Position numbers and translations under genes: made by a program. Positions 34,119 through 45,813 of a stretch of DNA of 64,000 nucleotides are shown here, in pieces (within the stretch, counting starts at the first letter, position 1; the number at the start of each line of letters is the position of its first letter). A model generated the notes under the pieces. It was given only the letters and a program-made list of their open reading frames with translations. It was not told the DNA's origin and made no database searches. The DNA comes from Elymus sibiricus (Eukaryota > Streptophyta > Magnoliopsida > Poales > Poaceae). The stretch spans positions 451,707,379 to 451,771,378 of the forward strand of contig CM077676.1 of the NCBI GenBank assembly GCA_039707655.1. The letters run 5' to 3'.

Positions 34119-36233
34119 TGTTGGGTAACGTTGCATGGGAAACAAAAAATTTCCTACGCACACACAAGATCTATGCTTAACAGTGTTTGATCATCATTAG
34201 GATCATATCTCATTTCAAATTCCTAATTCAAACTTCAATTTAAATTTATAGTGAAAAATAAAAGTTGTTCAAATCATAAACTAAAATGTTCATTAAATAG
34301 CACATAATTCATAACCAATTATGTTCAGGAAAACAACATCACTAAAAATGCCTAAGTGACTCTAACAACCAAAAACAGTAGCAAACAACAACATTTTAAT
34401 ACCATTTTATTTAATCCAAATTACAAATGAAATTATATTTTAGCCAAACCAATTTCTGGTGTTAGAGAATATTGCATTGTAATATTTGAACCAAGTCACA
34501 CATTTTACAAAAGTCATTTTAGTGCCACACATTTTGCAAAACAGAAAGTAATACAGAAAACAGAAATAGAAAAAGAAAACGGTTAAGGACTTACTGTGCG
34601 TTTGGGCTTTAGGTCAACAGTAACCGCGGCCCAGCCCAGCCGGGTCATCCCCTACATCGGCAGCTGTCGCCTGGCGCGCGCGTCCGAACGCCGATCGCCA
34701 CGCGCCGCTCATCCGCCGTCTTCCCCCGACTGGATAAGGCCGCCCTGGTCGTCTCTCCCTCCCCCGTGAACCCTAGGCCACCCGAGATCCCCCTCACTCT
34801 CTCCCTCATCCACATTTGAGCTCGCCCGACGCTGCCATGGCCGGGCCCCCGTAAATCGCGCGCCCACCGTCACCGCCTCACCGCTCTGCCGTGCCCGTCG
34901 TCTCCGCCTCGTTCGACTACTTCATCTGCACCTCGCCGTTGAGCTCGGGGAGCACCGCACGTACGGGATCGAGCCCGGCATCATCTCTCTGTCGCCGGCG
35001 ATCCCCGTCGCCCCCGGCCTCCGTCTGCGCTCCTAAACCGTCACGGGCTTTTCTTAGCCGCACGGTGAGCCTCATCTTTCTCTGCCTTCTCCCCCGAGCT
35101 GCCGCATTCTCCCCTAGCCGGCTCGCCGCCTCACCGTGTTCTGTCCGCCGTCCGAGCTCACCGTAGCCGTCGCTTCCGACCGCCGTAACCCACGCCAGTA
35201 GGTTAGATCGACGCGGCGATGCACTCTCGCTCGAGCGCGACCAAATGCGCGCGCCAAATCGCATCGCAGTCGCTATCCCGTGACCCACCCGAGAGCTCCG
35301 CCGCCACCCGTCGTCGCCGGCGTCACTCCGGCCATCTCCGCGTCCAACCGGTCACCTCATGCGACGCGCGCTGCTCCACCCGTTCCAACGCCGCAAGAAA
35401 CGCCCGATTTGATGCACCATAGGAGATATCCGAGCTCGCCGGAGTTGCTCGCCGTCGCACGAGCTCGCCGGCGTGCTCCGGTGCCGGCGCTGACCTGGCC
35501 AGCTGGGCCCCACTGCTTGTGCCACTGAACGCGGGCCCCGCGGGCCTAGTTGACCCGGTCCACCTGCTGACGTGGCACCCACTGTCATTGACATGTGGGT
35601 CCCGCCAGATTAAAACGTTTAAAAAAAATAAATAATCATTAATTAAATTGTTAATTAAATTAATTAGTTAATTAGTCACTGACAGTGCGGGCCCACCAGA
35701 TAATTAGGATTAGATTAATTTAATTAGACCTGATTAATTAGTCCAGACACTGACATGTGGGACCCACTGGACCCACAGGTCAGTTTTGACTTTGGTCAAT
35801 CGGACTGTTGACTGCTGACGCCAGCACTACGTCAAGCTGACGTCATTCCTTACTGTTCTGGATAATTCGTATTTATTAATTAAAATAATTCTAGAAATCT
35901 TTAAAACTTTGAAAAATCATATAAATTAAACCGTAAGTCAGATGAAAATAATTTATATATGAAAAATGATCAGAAAAATATGAAGATTCTGAATATGTAA
36001 TCAAAATGCTTGTCCAACACTCCTAGCTAGCTGAACATGGAACTTTTTGACTGCTTTCGATAAATGAATAGTGCTCATCTTTAATAAAATCAATCCAAAT
36101 AAATTCCTAAATTAACTAAATCATTTAGTTAGGCAGTAGACCACCTCTGCATATCATTTAGGCATGTCATGCATAGTGATTGCATTTTTGCCGTGAATTT
36201 ATTGTTTCTTCCCCCTCCTTTCTCTCCCGATAG

Positions 36234-36323
36234 ATGCCGAGACCGACGCCGTCGTAGCAGAGTTCGACTACACCCCCGACGAGCAGCCTACTGACGATCA
36301 GCCACTCTCTGCAGAGCTTCCAG
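36234..36323 (+). other. Putative 90-nt exon in LARD 3' LTR
   Basis: Same borders, length, phase and peptide (DAETDAVVAEFDYTPDEQP) as 23845-23934; the acceptor is CTCTCCCGATAG and the donor is GCAAGC. Confidence 0.45.
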
Positions 36324-37651
36324 GCAAGCAAAACCCCCTTGATCATCCAGATATCGCCCACTCTTTCTCTCTTATGCTTGCATTTGAATTGCTTCTGTGG
36401 TTACTCCGATAGCTCCTATTCTGATGCATAGCCTGATTTTGTCGCCTGCTATTGATACATTACCTGCTATCCTATGGTGCTTAGTTAGGTATGCTATGTT
36501 ACATCAGCTGGCCCTACACCCTTGTCCGTTTGCCATGCTTGTTACCGGGCCGTGATCACTCTGGGTGATGATCACGGAAATATTACATTACTGCAATACT
36601 CCTAAACTATTAAAGTCGGGCCGGCTCCAAGAGTGCCCGTGAGAGAATAACATTAAAGACGGGTCGGCTCCAAGAGCACCCGCGAGGATATTGCGGCGGA
36701 ACGACAGGGCAGGCGGAGACCACCCAGGAGAGAGGTGGGCCTGGCCCCTAGTCGTGGTCCGTGTGTTACCAAGTCGGAGCGACAGGAACCCTGTTCGTCT
36801 CTGCGAGTTACTAAATACGCCTAACGGAACTGGGTATTTGATCTGAGTGGGTCGTCGTGCCCTATACGCACTACCACCACGTGGGATAATGGTTATGGGA
36901 CCCTCTACGTCGTATGTATCAGCCGAAAGCTCTTCAGACGGCACAGCTCAGAGATGCGGGCTGATCATTGGGGTGGGGCTGGTTACGTCACTGGTGTATT
37001 CAGTGTCGTGCCTGTGCCCCGACCAGCCACGCAACGTGCAGGAGTGCAAAGGGCGATGGGCCCAAGACCCCTTTGCACTTAGGATTTAGACCGGCGTGCT
37101 GAACTCTTTGCTGAGCCTAGGTAGGACTGCGTCGTGTCGATCACCCGAGGCCGGGTATTACCCAGCCAGTGTGTCCGGCCAGAGGTAATCGGGCGTGTTG
37201 GGTAAGAGTAGTGCACCCCTGCAGGGAAGTTATCTATTCGAATAGCCGTGTCCACGGTAACAGGACGCTCAGAGTTGTATCCGGATCCATGACAATTACA
37301 AACTGGTGATGATACATACTAAACTGTTACTACTGCTCTAGGGATTACTTTCTCGCGGGATAGTCGAGAATGGATCTCAGGGCGTTGCTGCTATACAACC
37401 ACTATTATGCTATACTGTACTCTACTCTCTTCTGATGCTGCAAGATTGCTTGAAGATGCTAGTCTTCGATAGGCTAGGCTTCTCCCCCTATACTCTGGCA
37501 TTCTGCAGTTCAGTCCAAAGATATAGCCCCATTCCTTTGATACCAATGCATAACTAGCATAGGTCTGATGTCAGTCTTGCGAGTACTTTGGATGAGTACT
37601 CACGATTGCTCTGCTATTCTTTTCCCCCATATCCATATGTTGATACATCAG

Positions 37652-37749
37652 ACGACGGAGCCCAGGAGCCAGACGCCACTGCAGGAGCAGACTACCAGGA
37701 GGGTCCCGACGACACTAACTACTGGATCGAGCCAGCCGACCAGGAGTAG
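37652..37749 (+). other. Putative 98-nt terminal exon in LARD 3' LTR, open
   Basis: The frame continues from the 90-nt exon through DGAQEPDATAGADYQEGPDD to NYWIEPADQE and a TAG at 37747-37749. The separation from the 90-nt exon is 1328 bp, identical to the 5' LTR copy. Confidence 0.45.
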
Positions 37750-38030
37750 CTAGGAGGCCCTAGGCAGGAGGCCTTCGCCTTTCGATCTGTATCGTTGTTT
37801 GTGCTAGCCTTCTTAAGGCACCCTTGACTAACTATGTCTGTACTCAGATATCATTTGTATGTATGACTTATGTATTCGGGCCCTCGTGCCCCCGGTTTGT
37901 AATAGGCAGACTTATGCTTTTATTTGAGTTTAGAGTTGTGTTGTGATATCTTCCCATGAGTCCCTGTGCTTGATCGTGCACATTTGCGTGTATGATTAGT
38001 GCACGATTAAGTCGGGGGCGTCACAACACT

Positions 38031-38507
38031 CCTAGGAGGTAGGAGGTCTTTGGTGAGGAATCATCTTGTGATTTACCCCTGGAAAGTTTGTGAAAGGTTT
38101 GGAGGTCGCCTCAAGGTCTACCAATAGTGGTTGAGAATTGCATTCGTTATGATAACTCAAAGAGAATAGTATGAACAACCTTTGTGGTGTTGGTGTACCA
38201 TCATGATAACACTCATCCCTCCAACTGTGATTAGCTGCCCTTTAAGGAGGTGAACATCGGGATACATCCTCGTCTCTTGAATCTTCGGTTATTCCTAACC
38301 CTAACTCTTTACTTGTGGTTTATTTTGGTCACTTGATCTTGCATTCAATATAACTTATTAAACACATTATATTGTATTCCTTATCTCACTGTAGCAATTA
38401 TTTAGGCTCGCCTTTATATTCCACTTGGCCTAAACTTGTTAATAATCAATAAAAATTTCTGATTGTACCTATTCACCCACCTATAGGTCAATATCGATCC
38501 TTTCAGT
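38031..38507 (+). mobile_element. Right part of an older LTR-like sequence carrying the LARD insertion
   Basis: Non-coding. It ends near 38507 in CACCTATAGGTCAATATCGA and TCCTTTCA, which resembles the 3' end of a plant LTR. No primer site follows, so the identification is weak. The first Athila LTR begins 100 bp further on. Confidence 0.35.
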
Positions 38508-38607
38508 TTTTTCCTTTTTTAGATTTGTTTGATAGGTTTAATTTTCTGTATAAGGGATTGAAAGATTGCGTCTAAGGTAATTTATTTTATGTCGTTGTGT
38601 AGCATAT

Positions 38608-40127
38608 TGATACGTCCATTTTGCATCATGTTTTCGTACTGTTATTTATTATGTTTTTGATCATTATTTCACTTTATGATACAATTCTTATGCCTTTTCT
38701 GTCTTATTTTGCAAGTTTCATATGAAGAGGGAGATTGCCGGCAGCTGGAATTCTGGACCAGAAAGGGGTGAAACAGAGATAGCTATTCTGAACACCTCTA
38801 AATGACCTGAAAATTTACGGAGAATTATTTTGGAATATATAAAAAATACCAGCGAAGGAATCAATAGAAGGGGACCCACCAGGTAGCCATAAGCCTGGGA
38901 GCCGCGCCCTACCGCCCTAGGCGCGCACCCCGAGCTTGTGGGGCCCCTGGCAGGCCTCCGAAGCCCATCTTTTGCTATATGATGCCATTTTCCCTAGTAA
39001 AAATCAGAAGAATACTTTCGGGACGAGGCGCCACCGTCTCGAGGCGGAACCTGGGCAGGAGCACTTTTGCTCTCCAGCGGAGCGATTCCGCCGGGGAAAC
39101 TTCCCTCCGGGAGGGGGAAATCGAAGCCATCGACATCACCAATGATCCTCTCATCGTGGGAGGACCAATCTTCATCATCATCTTCACCAGCACCATCTCA
39201 TCTCAAACCCTAGTTCATCTCTTGTATTCAATCTTTGTCTCAAAACCTCAGATTGGTACCTGTGGGTTGCTAGTACTGTTGATTACTCTCTGTAGTTGAT
39301 GCTAGTTGGTTTATTTGGTGGAAGATTATATGTTCAGATCCTTAATAATATTCAATACCACTCTGATCTTGAACATGAATATGTTTTGTGAGTAGTTACT
39401 TTTGTTCTTGAGGACATGCGAGAAGTCTTGTCATAAGTAATCATGTGAATTTGGTATTCGTTCGATATTTTGATGATATGTATGTTGTTGCTTCCTTTAG
39501 TGGTGTCGTGTGAACGTCGACTACATGACACTTCACCATCTGTGGGCTAAGGGAAGGCATTGTGGAGTAGTAATTAGATGATGGGTTGCTAGAGTGACAG
39601 AAGCTTAAACCCTAGTTTTTGCGCTATTCCGTAAGGGGCTGATTTGGATCCATATGTTTCAATCTATGGTTAGATTTATCTTAATTCTTCTTTCATAGTT
39701 GCGGATGCTTACGAGAGGGGGTAATCATAAGTGGGAGGCTTGTTCAAGTAAGAACATCACCCAAGCACCGGTCCACCCACATATCAAATTATCAAAGTAG
39801 CGAATGCAAATCAAACAAACATGACGAAAGTGCCTAGATGAAATTCCCATGTGTCCTCGAGAACGTGTTACCTATTATAAGAGTTTGTTCCGGCTTGTCC
39901 TTTGCTATAAAAAGGATTGGGCCACATTTCTGCACCTTTGTTACCATTACTACTTGTTACTTTTTACGAATTACCTTACTATCAAACTATCTGTTACCGA
40001 TAATTTCAGTGCCTGCTGAGAATACCTTGCTGAAAACCGTTTGTCATTTCCTTCTGCTCCTCGTTGGGTTCGACACTCTTACTTATCGAAAGGACTACGA
40101 TTGATCCCCTATACTTGTGGGTCATCA
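38608..40127 (+). repeat. Athila 1 5' LTR (1520 bp)
   Basis: It begins TGATACGTCCATTTTGCATC, a start seen in Triticeae Gypsy elements, and ends TTGTGGGTCATCA. It contains a GC-rich block near 38880-39130. No gene is present. Confidence 0.85.
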
Positions 40128-40138
40128 AGACTCTTTTC

Positions 40139-40156
40139 TGGCGCCGTTGCCGGGGA
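40139..40156 (+). other. Athila 1 primer binding site
   Basis: TGGCGCCGTTGCCGGGGA lies 11 bp after the LTR and is complementary to the 3' end of Asp-tRNA, the primer typical of Athila elements. Confidence 0.88.
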
Positions 40157-40233
40157 GTGAAGCGCCTTTGGTGAGTGGAATTTGGTAAGGAAACATTTAT
40201 ATTACGTGCTGAAATTTACTGTTACTTGTCACT

Positions 40234-41457
40234 ATGGAAAGTAATCCTTTGAGGGGTTTGTTCGGGGTATCTTCACCTCGACCGAAAGCAATAGGAGTTG
40301 CTCCTCAACCTACTGAACCTACTGAAAATATTTATTATGAAATTCCTTCAGGTATGATAGAGAAACTGCTAGCTAATCCTTATGCAGGAGATGGAACGGT
40401 GCATCCTGATATGCACTTGATATATATGGAGGAAATTTATGGATTGTTTACGCTTGCAGGTTTATCCGGAGATGGACTTAAGAAGAAGATATTCCCTTTA
40501 TCTTTGGAGGGAAAGGCATTGACATGGTATAGGCTATGCGGTGATACTGAAACATGGGATTGGAACCAGCTGAAGCTGGAATTTCACCAGAAGTTTTATC
40601 CTATGCATTTGGTTCATCGTGATCAGAATTATATATATAATTTTTGGCCTCGTGAAGGAGAAAGTATCGCTCAGGCTTGGGGGAGGCTTAAGTATATGTT
40701 GCATACATGCCCCAATCATGAGCTCTCAAGAGAAATAATTATTCAGAACTTTTATGCTCGGCTTTCTCATAATGATCAATCCATGCTCGATACTTCTTCT
40801 ACTGGTTCCTTTATGAAGAGGACTATTGAATTCAAATGGAATCTCCTAGAAAGAATTAAATGCAACTCTAAACATTGGGAAATCAACAAAGGTAAAGAGT
40901 CAGGTATAAATCTCAAGTTTGATTGTGTTAAGTATTTTATGGAAACCGATGCTTTTCATAAGTTTAGTACTAAATATGGACTTGACTCTGAGATAGTAGC
41001 TACCTTTTGTGAATCTTTTGCTACTCATGTTGATCTCCCTAGGGAGAAATGTTTTAAATATCATCCACCTATTGAATTAAAAGAAGAACCTATTAGTGTT
41101 AAAGAAGAAATAATTGTTTACAATGTTGATCCAGTTGTACCTACTGCTTATATTGAGAAACCTCCTTTCCCTGTTAGGATTAAGGAACATGTTAAAGCTT
41201 CAACTGTGGTTAACAAGAGTAATATAAGAACATCTAAACCTTCTGAACAAATTAAAGTTGAACCCAATGTTGCAATAGTTAAAGATCTTTTGGTTGATAA
41301 CATTGATGAACATGTCATATATTTCTGTGATGAAGCAACTAGAATTGCTAAGCCAGACGCTAAAGATAAAAATAAACCTGTACTTGGCATGCCTGTTATT
41401 TCTGTTAAATTGGAGATCATTGCTATCATGGTTTATGTGATATTGGTGCTAGTGTGA
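40234..41457 (+). CDS. Athila 1 gag, frameshifted at its 3' end
   Basis: An open frame of 407 codons from ATG 40234. Residues ~70-170 form the Retrotrans_gag domain (FPLSLEGKALTWYRL, WDWNQLKLEFHQKFYP, RLKYMLHTCPNHELS, IIQNFYARL). No CCHC zinc knuckle is visible, as usual in this lineage. The Lys/Glu-rich C-terminal third leads to protease, but a one-base loss near 41412 (after PVISVK) throws the frame off, so the last ~15 residues are not native. It would make the structural protein of virus-like particles. Confidence 0.85.
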   Translation: MESNPLRGLFGVSSPRPKAIGVAPQPTEPTENIYYEIPSGMIEKLLANPYAGDGTVHPDMHLIYMEEIYGLFTLAGLSGDGLKKKIFPLSLEGKALTWYRLCGDTETWDWNQLKLEFHQKFYPMHLVHRDQNYIYNFWPREGESIAQAWGRLKYMLHTCPNHELSREIIIQNFYARLSHNDQSMLDTSSTGSFMKRTIEFKWNLLERIKCNSKHWEINKGKESGINLKFDCVKYFMETDAFHKFSTKYGLDSEIVATFCESFATHVDLPREKCFKYHPPIELKEEPISVKEEIIVYNVDPVVPTAYIEKPPFPVRIKEHVKASTVVNKSNIRTSKPSEQIKVEPNVAIVKDLLVDNIDEHVIYFCDEATRIAKPDAKDKNKPVLGMPVISVKLEIIAIMVYVILVLV

Positions 41458-42296
41458 GTGCTAATCCTTTTTCCTTATATCAAGAAGTCATGAATGATAT
41501 TGCACCTGTTGAGATTGAAGATATTGATGTTACTATTAAGTTTGCAAACAGAGATACTATTACTCCACTTGGGATTGTTAGAGATGTTGAAGTCTTATGT
41601 GGTAAGATCAAGTACCCTACTGATTTTCTTGTTCTTGGATCACCACAAGATGATTTTTGTCCCATTATATTTGGTAGACCTTTATTGAATACAGTAAATG
41701 CTCAGATAGATTGCAATAAAGAAATTGTTAGTGTTAATTTTGGTCATATGTCTCATGAATTTAATTTCTCCAAATTTCGTAGACAACCTCATGATAAAGA
41801 ATTACCCAATAAAGATGAAATCATTGGTCTTGCTTCTATTGATGTGCCTCCTACTGATCCTTTAGAACATTATTTGCTAGACCATGAGAATGATATGTAT
41901 ATGAATGAAAGAAATGAGATAGATGAATTATTCTTTAAACAAGCACCTATCCTTAAACATAATTTGCCTGTTGAAACTCTAGGAGATAATCTATCACCTA
42001 AGAGTGATCCTGTGTTTGAATTAAAGCAACTGCCTGATACACTCAAGTATGCTTATCTTGATGAAAAAAAGATATATCCTGTTATTATTAGTGCTAACCT
42101 TTCAGAGCATGAAGAAAAGAGATTACTTAAAACTCTGAGGAAGCACCGTGCTGCTATTGGATATACTCTTGATGATCTTAAGGGCATTAGTCCCACTCTA
42201 TGTCAGCATAAGATTAATATCGAGCCAGATGCTAAACCTGTCATTGATCATCAACGTCGCTTGAATCCTAAAATGAAAGATGTGGTAAGAACTTAA
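41413..42296 (+). pseudogene. Athila 1 protease and start of reverse transcriptase
   Basis: In the second frame the active-site motif CDIGASVSA (about 41436-41462) opens the aspartic protease, followed by NRDTITPLGIVRDVEV and CPIIFGRPLLNTVNAQIDC. The frame then enters the reverse transcriptase N-terminus (RKHRAAIGYTLDDLKGISP) and hits TAA at 42294-42296 in an otherwise continuous frame. Confidence 0.88.
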
Positions 42297-44098
42297 ATAT
42301 TAATACTTCTGGAGGCAGGTATAATTTATCCCATAGTTGATAGTAGATGGGTAAGCCCTGTTCATTGTGTTCCTAAGAAAGGATGTTTTACCGTTGTTCC
42401 TAATGATAAAAATGAACTTATTCCACAAAGAATTGTAACTGGTTATAGGATGGTAATTGATTTCAGGAAATTAAATAAAGCTACAAGGAAAGATCATTAC
42501 CCTTTACCTTTTATTGATCAAATGTTAGAAAGATTGTCTAAGCATACACACTTTTGTTTCCTAGATGGATATTCTGGTTTTTCTCAAATACCTGTATCAC
42601 AAGAAGATTAAGAGAAAACCACCTTTACTTGTCCTTTTGGAACTTATGCTTATCGTCATATGCCTTTTGGTTTATGTAATGCACCAGCTACCTTTCAAAG
42701 ATGTATGACTGCTATATTCTCTGACTTTTGTGAAAAGATTGTTGAGGTTTTCATGGATGTTTTTTCCGTATACGGGACTTCTTTTGATGATTGCTTAATC
42801 AACCTTGATCAAGTTTTGCAGAGATGTGAAGAAACTAATCTTGTCTTGAATTGGGAGAAGTGCCACTTTATGGTGAATGAAGGTATAGTCCTTGGGCATA
42901 AAATCTCTGAAAGAGGTATTGAAGTTGATAAAGCTAAAGTTGATGCAATTGAGAAAATGCCATGTCCTAAAGATATCAAAGGTATAAGAAGTTTCCTTGG
43001 TCACGCTGGTTTCTATAGAAGGTTTATAAAAGACTTTTCTAAAATTTCTAGGCCTCTTACTAATCTTTTGCAAGAAGATGTTCCATTTGTTTTTTATGAT
43101 GATTGCGTAGAAGCCTTTGAAATACTTAAGAAAGCCTTAATTTCTGCACCTATTGTTCAACCACCTGATTGGAATTTGCCTTTTGAAATTATGTGTGATG
43201 CTAGTGATTATGCTGTTGGTGTTGTTCTAGGTCAAAGAGTTGATAAGAAATTGAATGTTATTTATTATGCTAGTAAAACTCTAGACAGTGCTCAAAGAAA
43301 TTATGCTACCACTGAAAAGGAATTTTTATCAGTCGTGTTTGCATGTGATAAATTCAGATCTTACATTGTTGATTCCAAAGTTACTATTCACACTGATCAT
43401 GCTGCTATTAAATATCTTATGGAAAAGAAAGATGCTAAGCCTAGACTTATTAGATGGGTTCTTCTGCTACAAGAATTTGATTTGCATATTATTGATAGAA
43501 AGGGAGCTGAGAATCCCGTAGCTGATAATTTGTCTAGAATGGAAAAGGTTCTTGATGACCCACTTCCTATTAATGGTGATTTTCCTGATGAACAATTAGC
43601 TGTTATAAATGCTTCTCATAACACTCCTTGGTATGCAGACTATGCTAATTACATTGTTGCTAAATATATACCACCTAGTTTCACCTATCAAAAAAAGAAA
43701 AAGTTTTTCTTTGATTTAAGACATTACTTTTGGGATGACCCACATTTGTATAAAGAAGGAGTAGATGGTGTTATTAGACATTGTGTACCTGAGCATGAAC
43801 AGGAACAAATCCTACGTAAGTGTCACTCTGAAGCATATGGAGGACACCATGCGGGAGATAGAACTGCACACAAGGTATTACAATCTGGTTTTTATTGGCC
43901 TACTCTTTTCCAAGATGCATGTAAGTTTGTGCTCTCTTGTGAGGAATGTCAAAGAATTGGTAATGTTGGTAGACGTCAGGAAATGCCTATGAGTTATTCA
44001 TTTGTTATTGAACCATTTGATGTTTGGGGTTTTGATTATATGGGACCTTTTCCTTCCTCTAATGGGTACACACATATTTTAGTTGCTGTTGATTACGT
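42297..44098 (+). pseudogene. Athila 1 reverse transcriptase, RNase H and integrase N-terminus
   Basis: Same frame as before. It contains AGIIYPIVDSRWVSPVHCVP, RMVIDFRKLNKAT, FLDGYSGFSQIPV and a TAA at 42609-42611, then [14 protein letters not shown]. The catalytic motif expected as FMDD reads F-M-D-V: the second Asp codon at 42759-42761 is GTT, so the polymerase site is lost. RNase H follows ([37 protein letters not shown]), then the integrase zinc finger ([10 protein letters not shown]...CEECQRIG) and the first part of the core ([10 protein letters not shown]). The frame ends at the CACTA 2 insertion. Confidence 0.9.
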
Positions 44099-44109
44099 CA
44101 CTACTGGAA

Positions 44110-44410
44110 TCTGACATTTTGCCATCTGTCCCCTCTTTGCCGTCTGCCAGCTGACGGCAAAGAGGCTCTTTGCCGTCTCCTTTGGAAAAGCAGACGGCAA
44201 AGAACCAGCTGATGGCAAAGAGGGTCTTTGCCGTCAGCTGTCTCTTTGCCGTCTGCCAGCTGACGGCAAAGAGGCCAATGGCAGACGGCAAAGAGCCTGG
44301 TGGGCCCCCCGTGGCACGGCGTTGGCTAGGGCACCTTCTTTGCTGTCTGCCACCTCTTTGCCGTCTGCTAGCAGACGGCAAAGAAGGGCTAGGTAGACGG
44401 CAAAGAGGTG
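44110..44410. repeat. Subterminal repeats of CACTA 2, left end
   Basis: About a dozen copies of CTTTGCCGTCTGC / GCAGACGGCAAAG occur in both orientations, often paired as near-palindromes, the likely binding sites of the TnpA-type protein. Confidence 0.88.
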
Positions 44411-44900
44411 AGGGTTACCTTAACGGCTGTGCACCCCGCCCGAAACCCCCACTCCCGCGCGCCTCTCTCTCTCTCTCTCATCCGCCGCCGCCGCCCCGTT
44501 GCTGCCCCCTCCCTGCCACCCCGCCCCGTCGCCGCCCCTCCCTGCCACCCCGCCCCGTCGCCGCCCCTCCCTGCCGCCCCGTCGCCGCCCCGCCGCCCCC
44601 GAAGTCCGGCCCGGCCGCCCTGGCCGCCCCCGCCGGCCGGCCGCCCCCGAAGCCCTGGCCGCCCTAGCCGCCCCCGCCGGCCGGCCGCCCCCGAAGCCCC
44701 GGCCGCCCCAGCCGCCCCCGAAGCCCCGGCCACCCCGGCCGCCCAGACCCCCTTGCCCCCCTCTGGTGAGCTCCCCCCTCCTGCCCCTCTATTTTGTTTT
44801 GTTTTGTTTTAGTTTTTTTTTCTGTTTTTGCGGTGAGAAAATTAGATGTTTAGGTAAATAGATGTTTAGGTAAATAGAAAAAAGGAAAAGAAGAAAAAAT
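44411..44900. other. GC-rich leader of CACTA 2
   Basis: A CT microsatellite at 44462-44479 is followed by CCGCCCC-rich repeats up to 44760, then a T-rich stretch. Long frames on both strands are artefacts of the low-complexity Pro/Ala/Arg sequence. It may be the promoter/5' exon region of the transposase transcript. Confidence 0.5.
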
Positions 44901-45142
44901 AAGAAGAAGAAGAAAAAGAAGAGGAGGAGGAGGAGAAGAAAAAAGAAGAAGAAGAAGAAGAAGAAGAAGAAGAAGAAGAAAAGAGGAGAGGAGGAGAGGA
45001 AGAAGAGGAAAAAGGAAAGGAAGAAGAAGAAGAAGAAGAAGAAGAAGAGAAGAAGAAGAAGAAGAAGAAGAAGAAGAAGAAGAAGAAAAGGAAGAAAAGG
45101 AAGAAGAGGAAGAAGAAGAAAAGGAAAAAGAAAAAAAAAAGA
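44901..45142. repeat. 242-nt uninterrupted homopurine tract (GAA/GGA)
   Basis: Every base of the plus strand is A or G, mostly GAA with GGA patches. Frames through it are low complexity only. Confidence 0.95.
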
Positions 45143-45425
45143 CCCCGACACCACGACACCCCGACCCGACAGCACGACACCCCGACACGACACCCCGACA
45201 CCCCGACACCCCAATAGCCCGACACCCCGACAGCCCGACACGACACCTCGACACCCCGACACGACACCCTGACACCCCGACACCCAGACACCCTGACACC
45301 CAGACACGACACCCCGACACCCCGACACCCCGACCCGACACCCTGACACCCCGACACCCCGACCCGACACCCTGACACCACGACACCACGACCCGACACC
45401 CCGACACCCCGACCCGACACCCCGT
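45143..45425. repeat. CCCGACAC minisatellite
   Basis: An irregular tandem array of CCCGACA and CCCGACAC units (for example GACACCCCGACACCCC), nearly free of T on the plus strand, directly follows the purine tract. Confidence 0.92.
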
Positions 45426-45525
45426 CATATATTTGTGAATTATGAGTTAGGTCATATATTTTCTGATTTTGTTATGAAAAACATCATATATATATTTGTG
45501 TTGATCGGGTGGATTTAAATGTGCA

Positions 45526-45600
45526 GTTGTTTCGTCGCTGCGAGGGTCTGGTGTTCAACGACCTCCCCGTGCGTTCGACGAGCTCCGCCCCTGCATTCAT
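45526..45600 (+). other. Probable 5' non-coding exon of the CACTA 2 TnpD transcript
   Basis: The segment lies between AAATGTGCAG, a splice acceptor, and GGTGAGCACAAATG, a donor, and reads GTTTCGTCGCTGCGAGGGTC at its start. Its position before the TnpD coding exon and its borders suggest a leader exon. Coding use is not evident. Confidence 0.35.
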
Positions 45601-45813
45601 GGGTGAGCACAAATGACATCTCCTCCTCCCCCTTCATTTGCTCTGTTCCGGTCTTCGTGCCGATGAAACTTGCTAGCTATAGGTGTCTTCAATCATCAGT
45701 ATGCGTGACCACTATGCGTCTCCCGTTCGAAAGGGTTACATCTATAAATATGCATGCATTTGCATATTTATAACCGTGATACTTTCGAATTGTCCAACGT
45801 TATCCATGGACAG

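Larger units (their letters stand above)
26950..34173 (-). mobile_element. Angela/WIS/BARE-1-type Copia retrotransposon, 5' LTR mostly deleted
   Basis: Minus strand. The 3' LTR (26950-28829) begins with the diagnostic TGTTGGAAATATGCCC of this family and ends GTTACCCAACA. The internal region holds gag-pol with Copia order. The 5' LTR keeps only its last 55 bp (34119-34173), and the break runs straight into LARD sequence at 34174. No 5-bp duplication partner remains. The polyprotein lies in one frame from 32863 to 28880 without frameshift but with five stop codons. Confidence 0.95.
21765..38025 (+). mobile_element. Complete LARD-type LTR retrotransposon with 3.9-kb LTRs, split by Angela
   Basis: A 3872-bp LTR (21765-25636) starts TGTAACACCC and ends GGCGTCACA. 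It is followed by a primer binding site and a 1.3-kb internal region, a purine tract, and a second LTR that starts at 26937 and ends at 38025. Target duplication ACACT is on both outer sides (21760-21764, 38026-38030). The second LTR is interrupted by an Angela element from 26950 to 34173. No gag or pol domain is present, so the element is non-autonomous. Long LTRs with a nearly empty core fit the LARD class (Sukkula-like elements of Triticeae); the family name is inferred. The two LTRs differ by scattered substitutions and small indels, so this is not a very recent insertion. Confidence 0.92.
34174..38025 (+). repeat. LARD 3' LTR, main part after Angela
   Basis: It resumes at TGCTTAACAG, equivalent to 21821 in the 5' LTR, so 43 bp (equivalent of 21778-21820) were lost at the junction. 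It then follows the 5' LTR to GGCGTCACA with scattered differences, including a ~24-bp segment near 35905 that the 5' copy lacks. Confidence 0.92.

Noticed and set aside
45143..45425. Short-period array as possible CRISPR or telomere-like repeat
   Set aside because: Period of 7-14 bp without spacers; not the plant telomere unit.
44408..45428. Long frames of poly-Pro/Ala, poly-Phe/Leu/Ser and Gly/Val/Cys-Ser type
   Set aside because: They are translations of simple repeats (CCGCCCC, GAA, CCCGACAC), not proteins.
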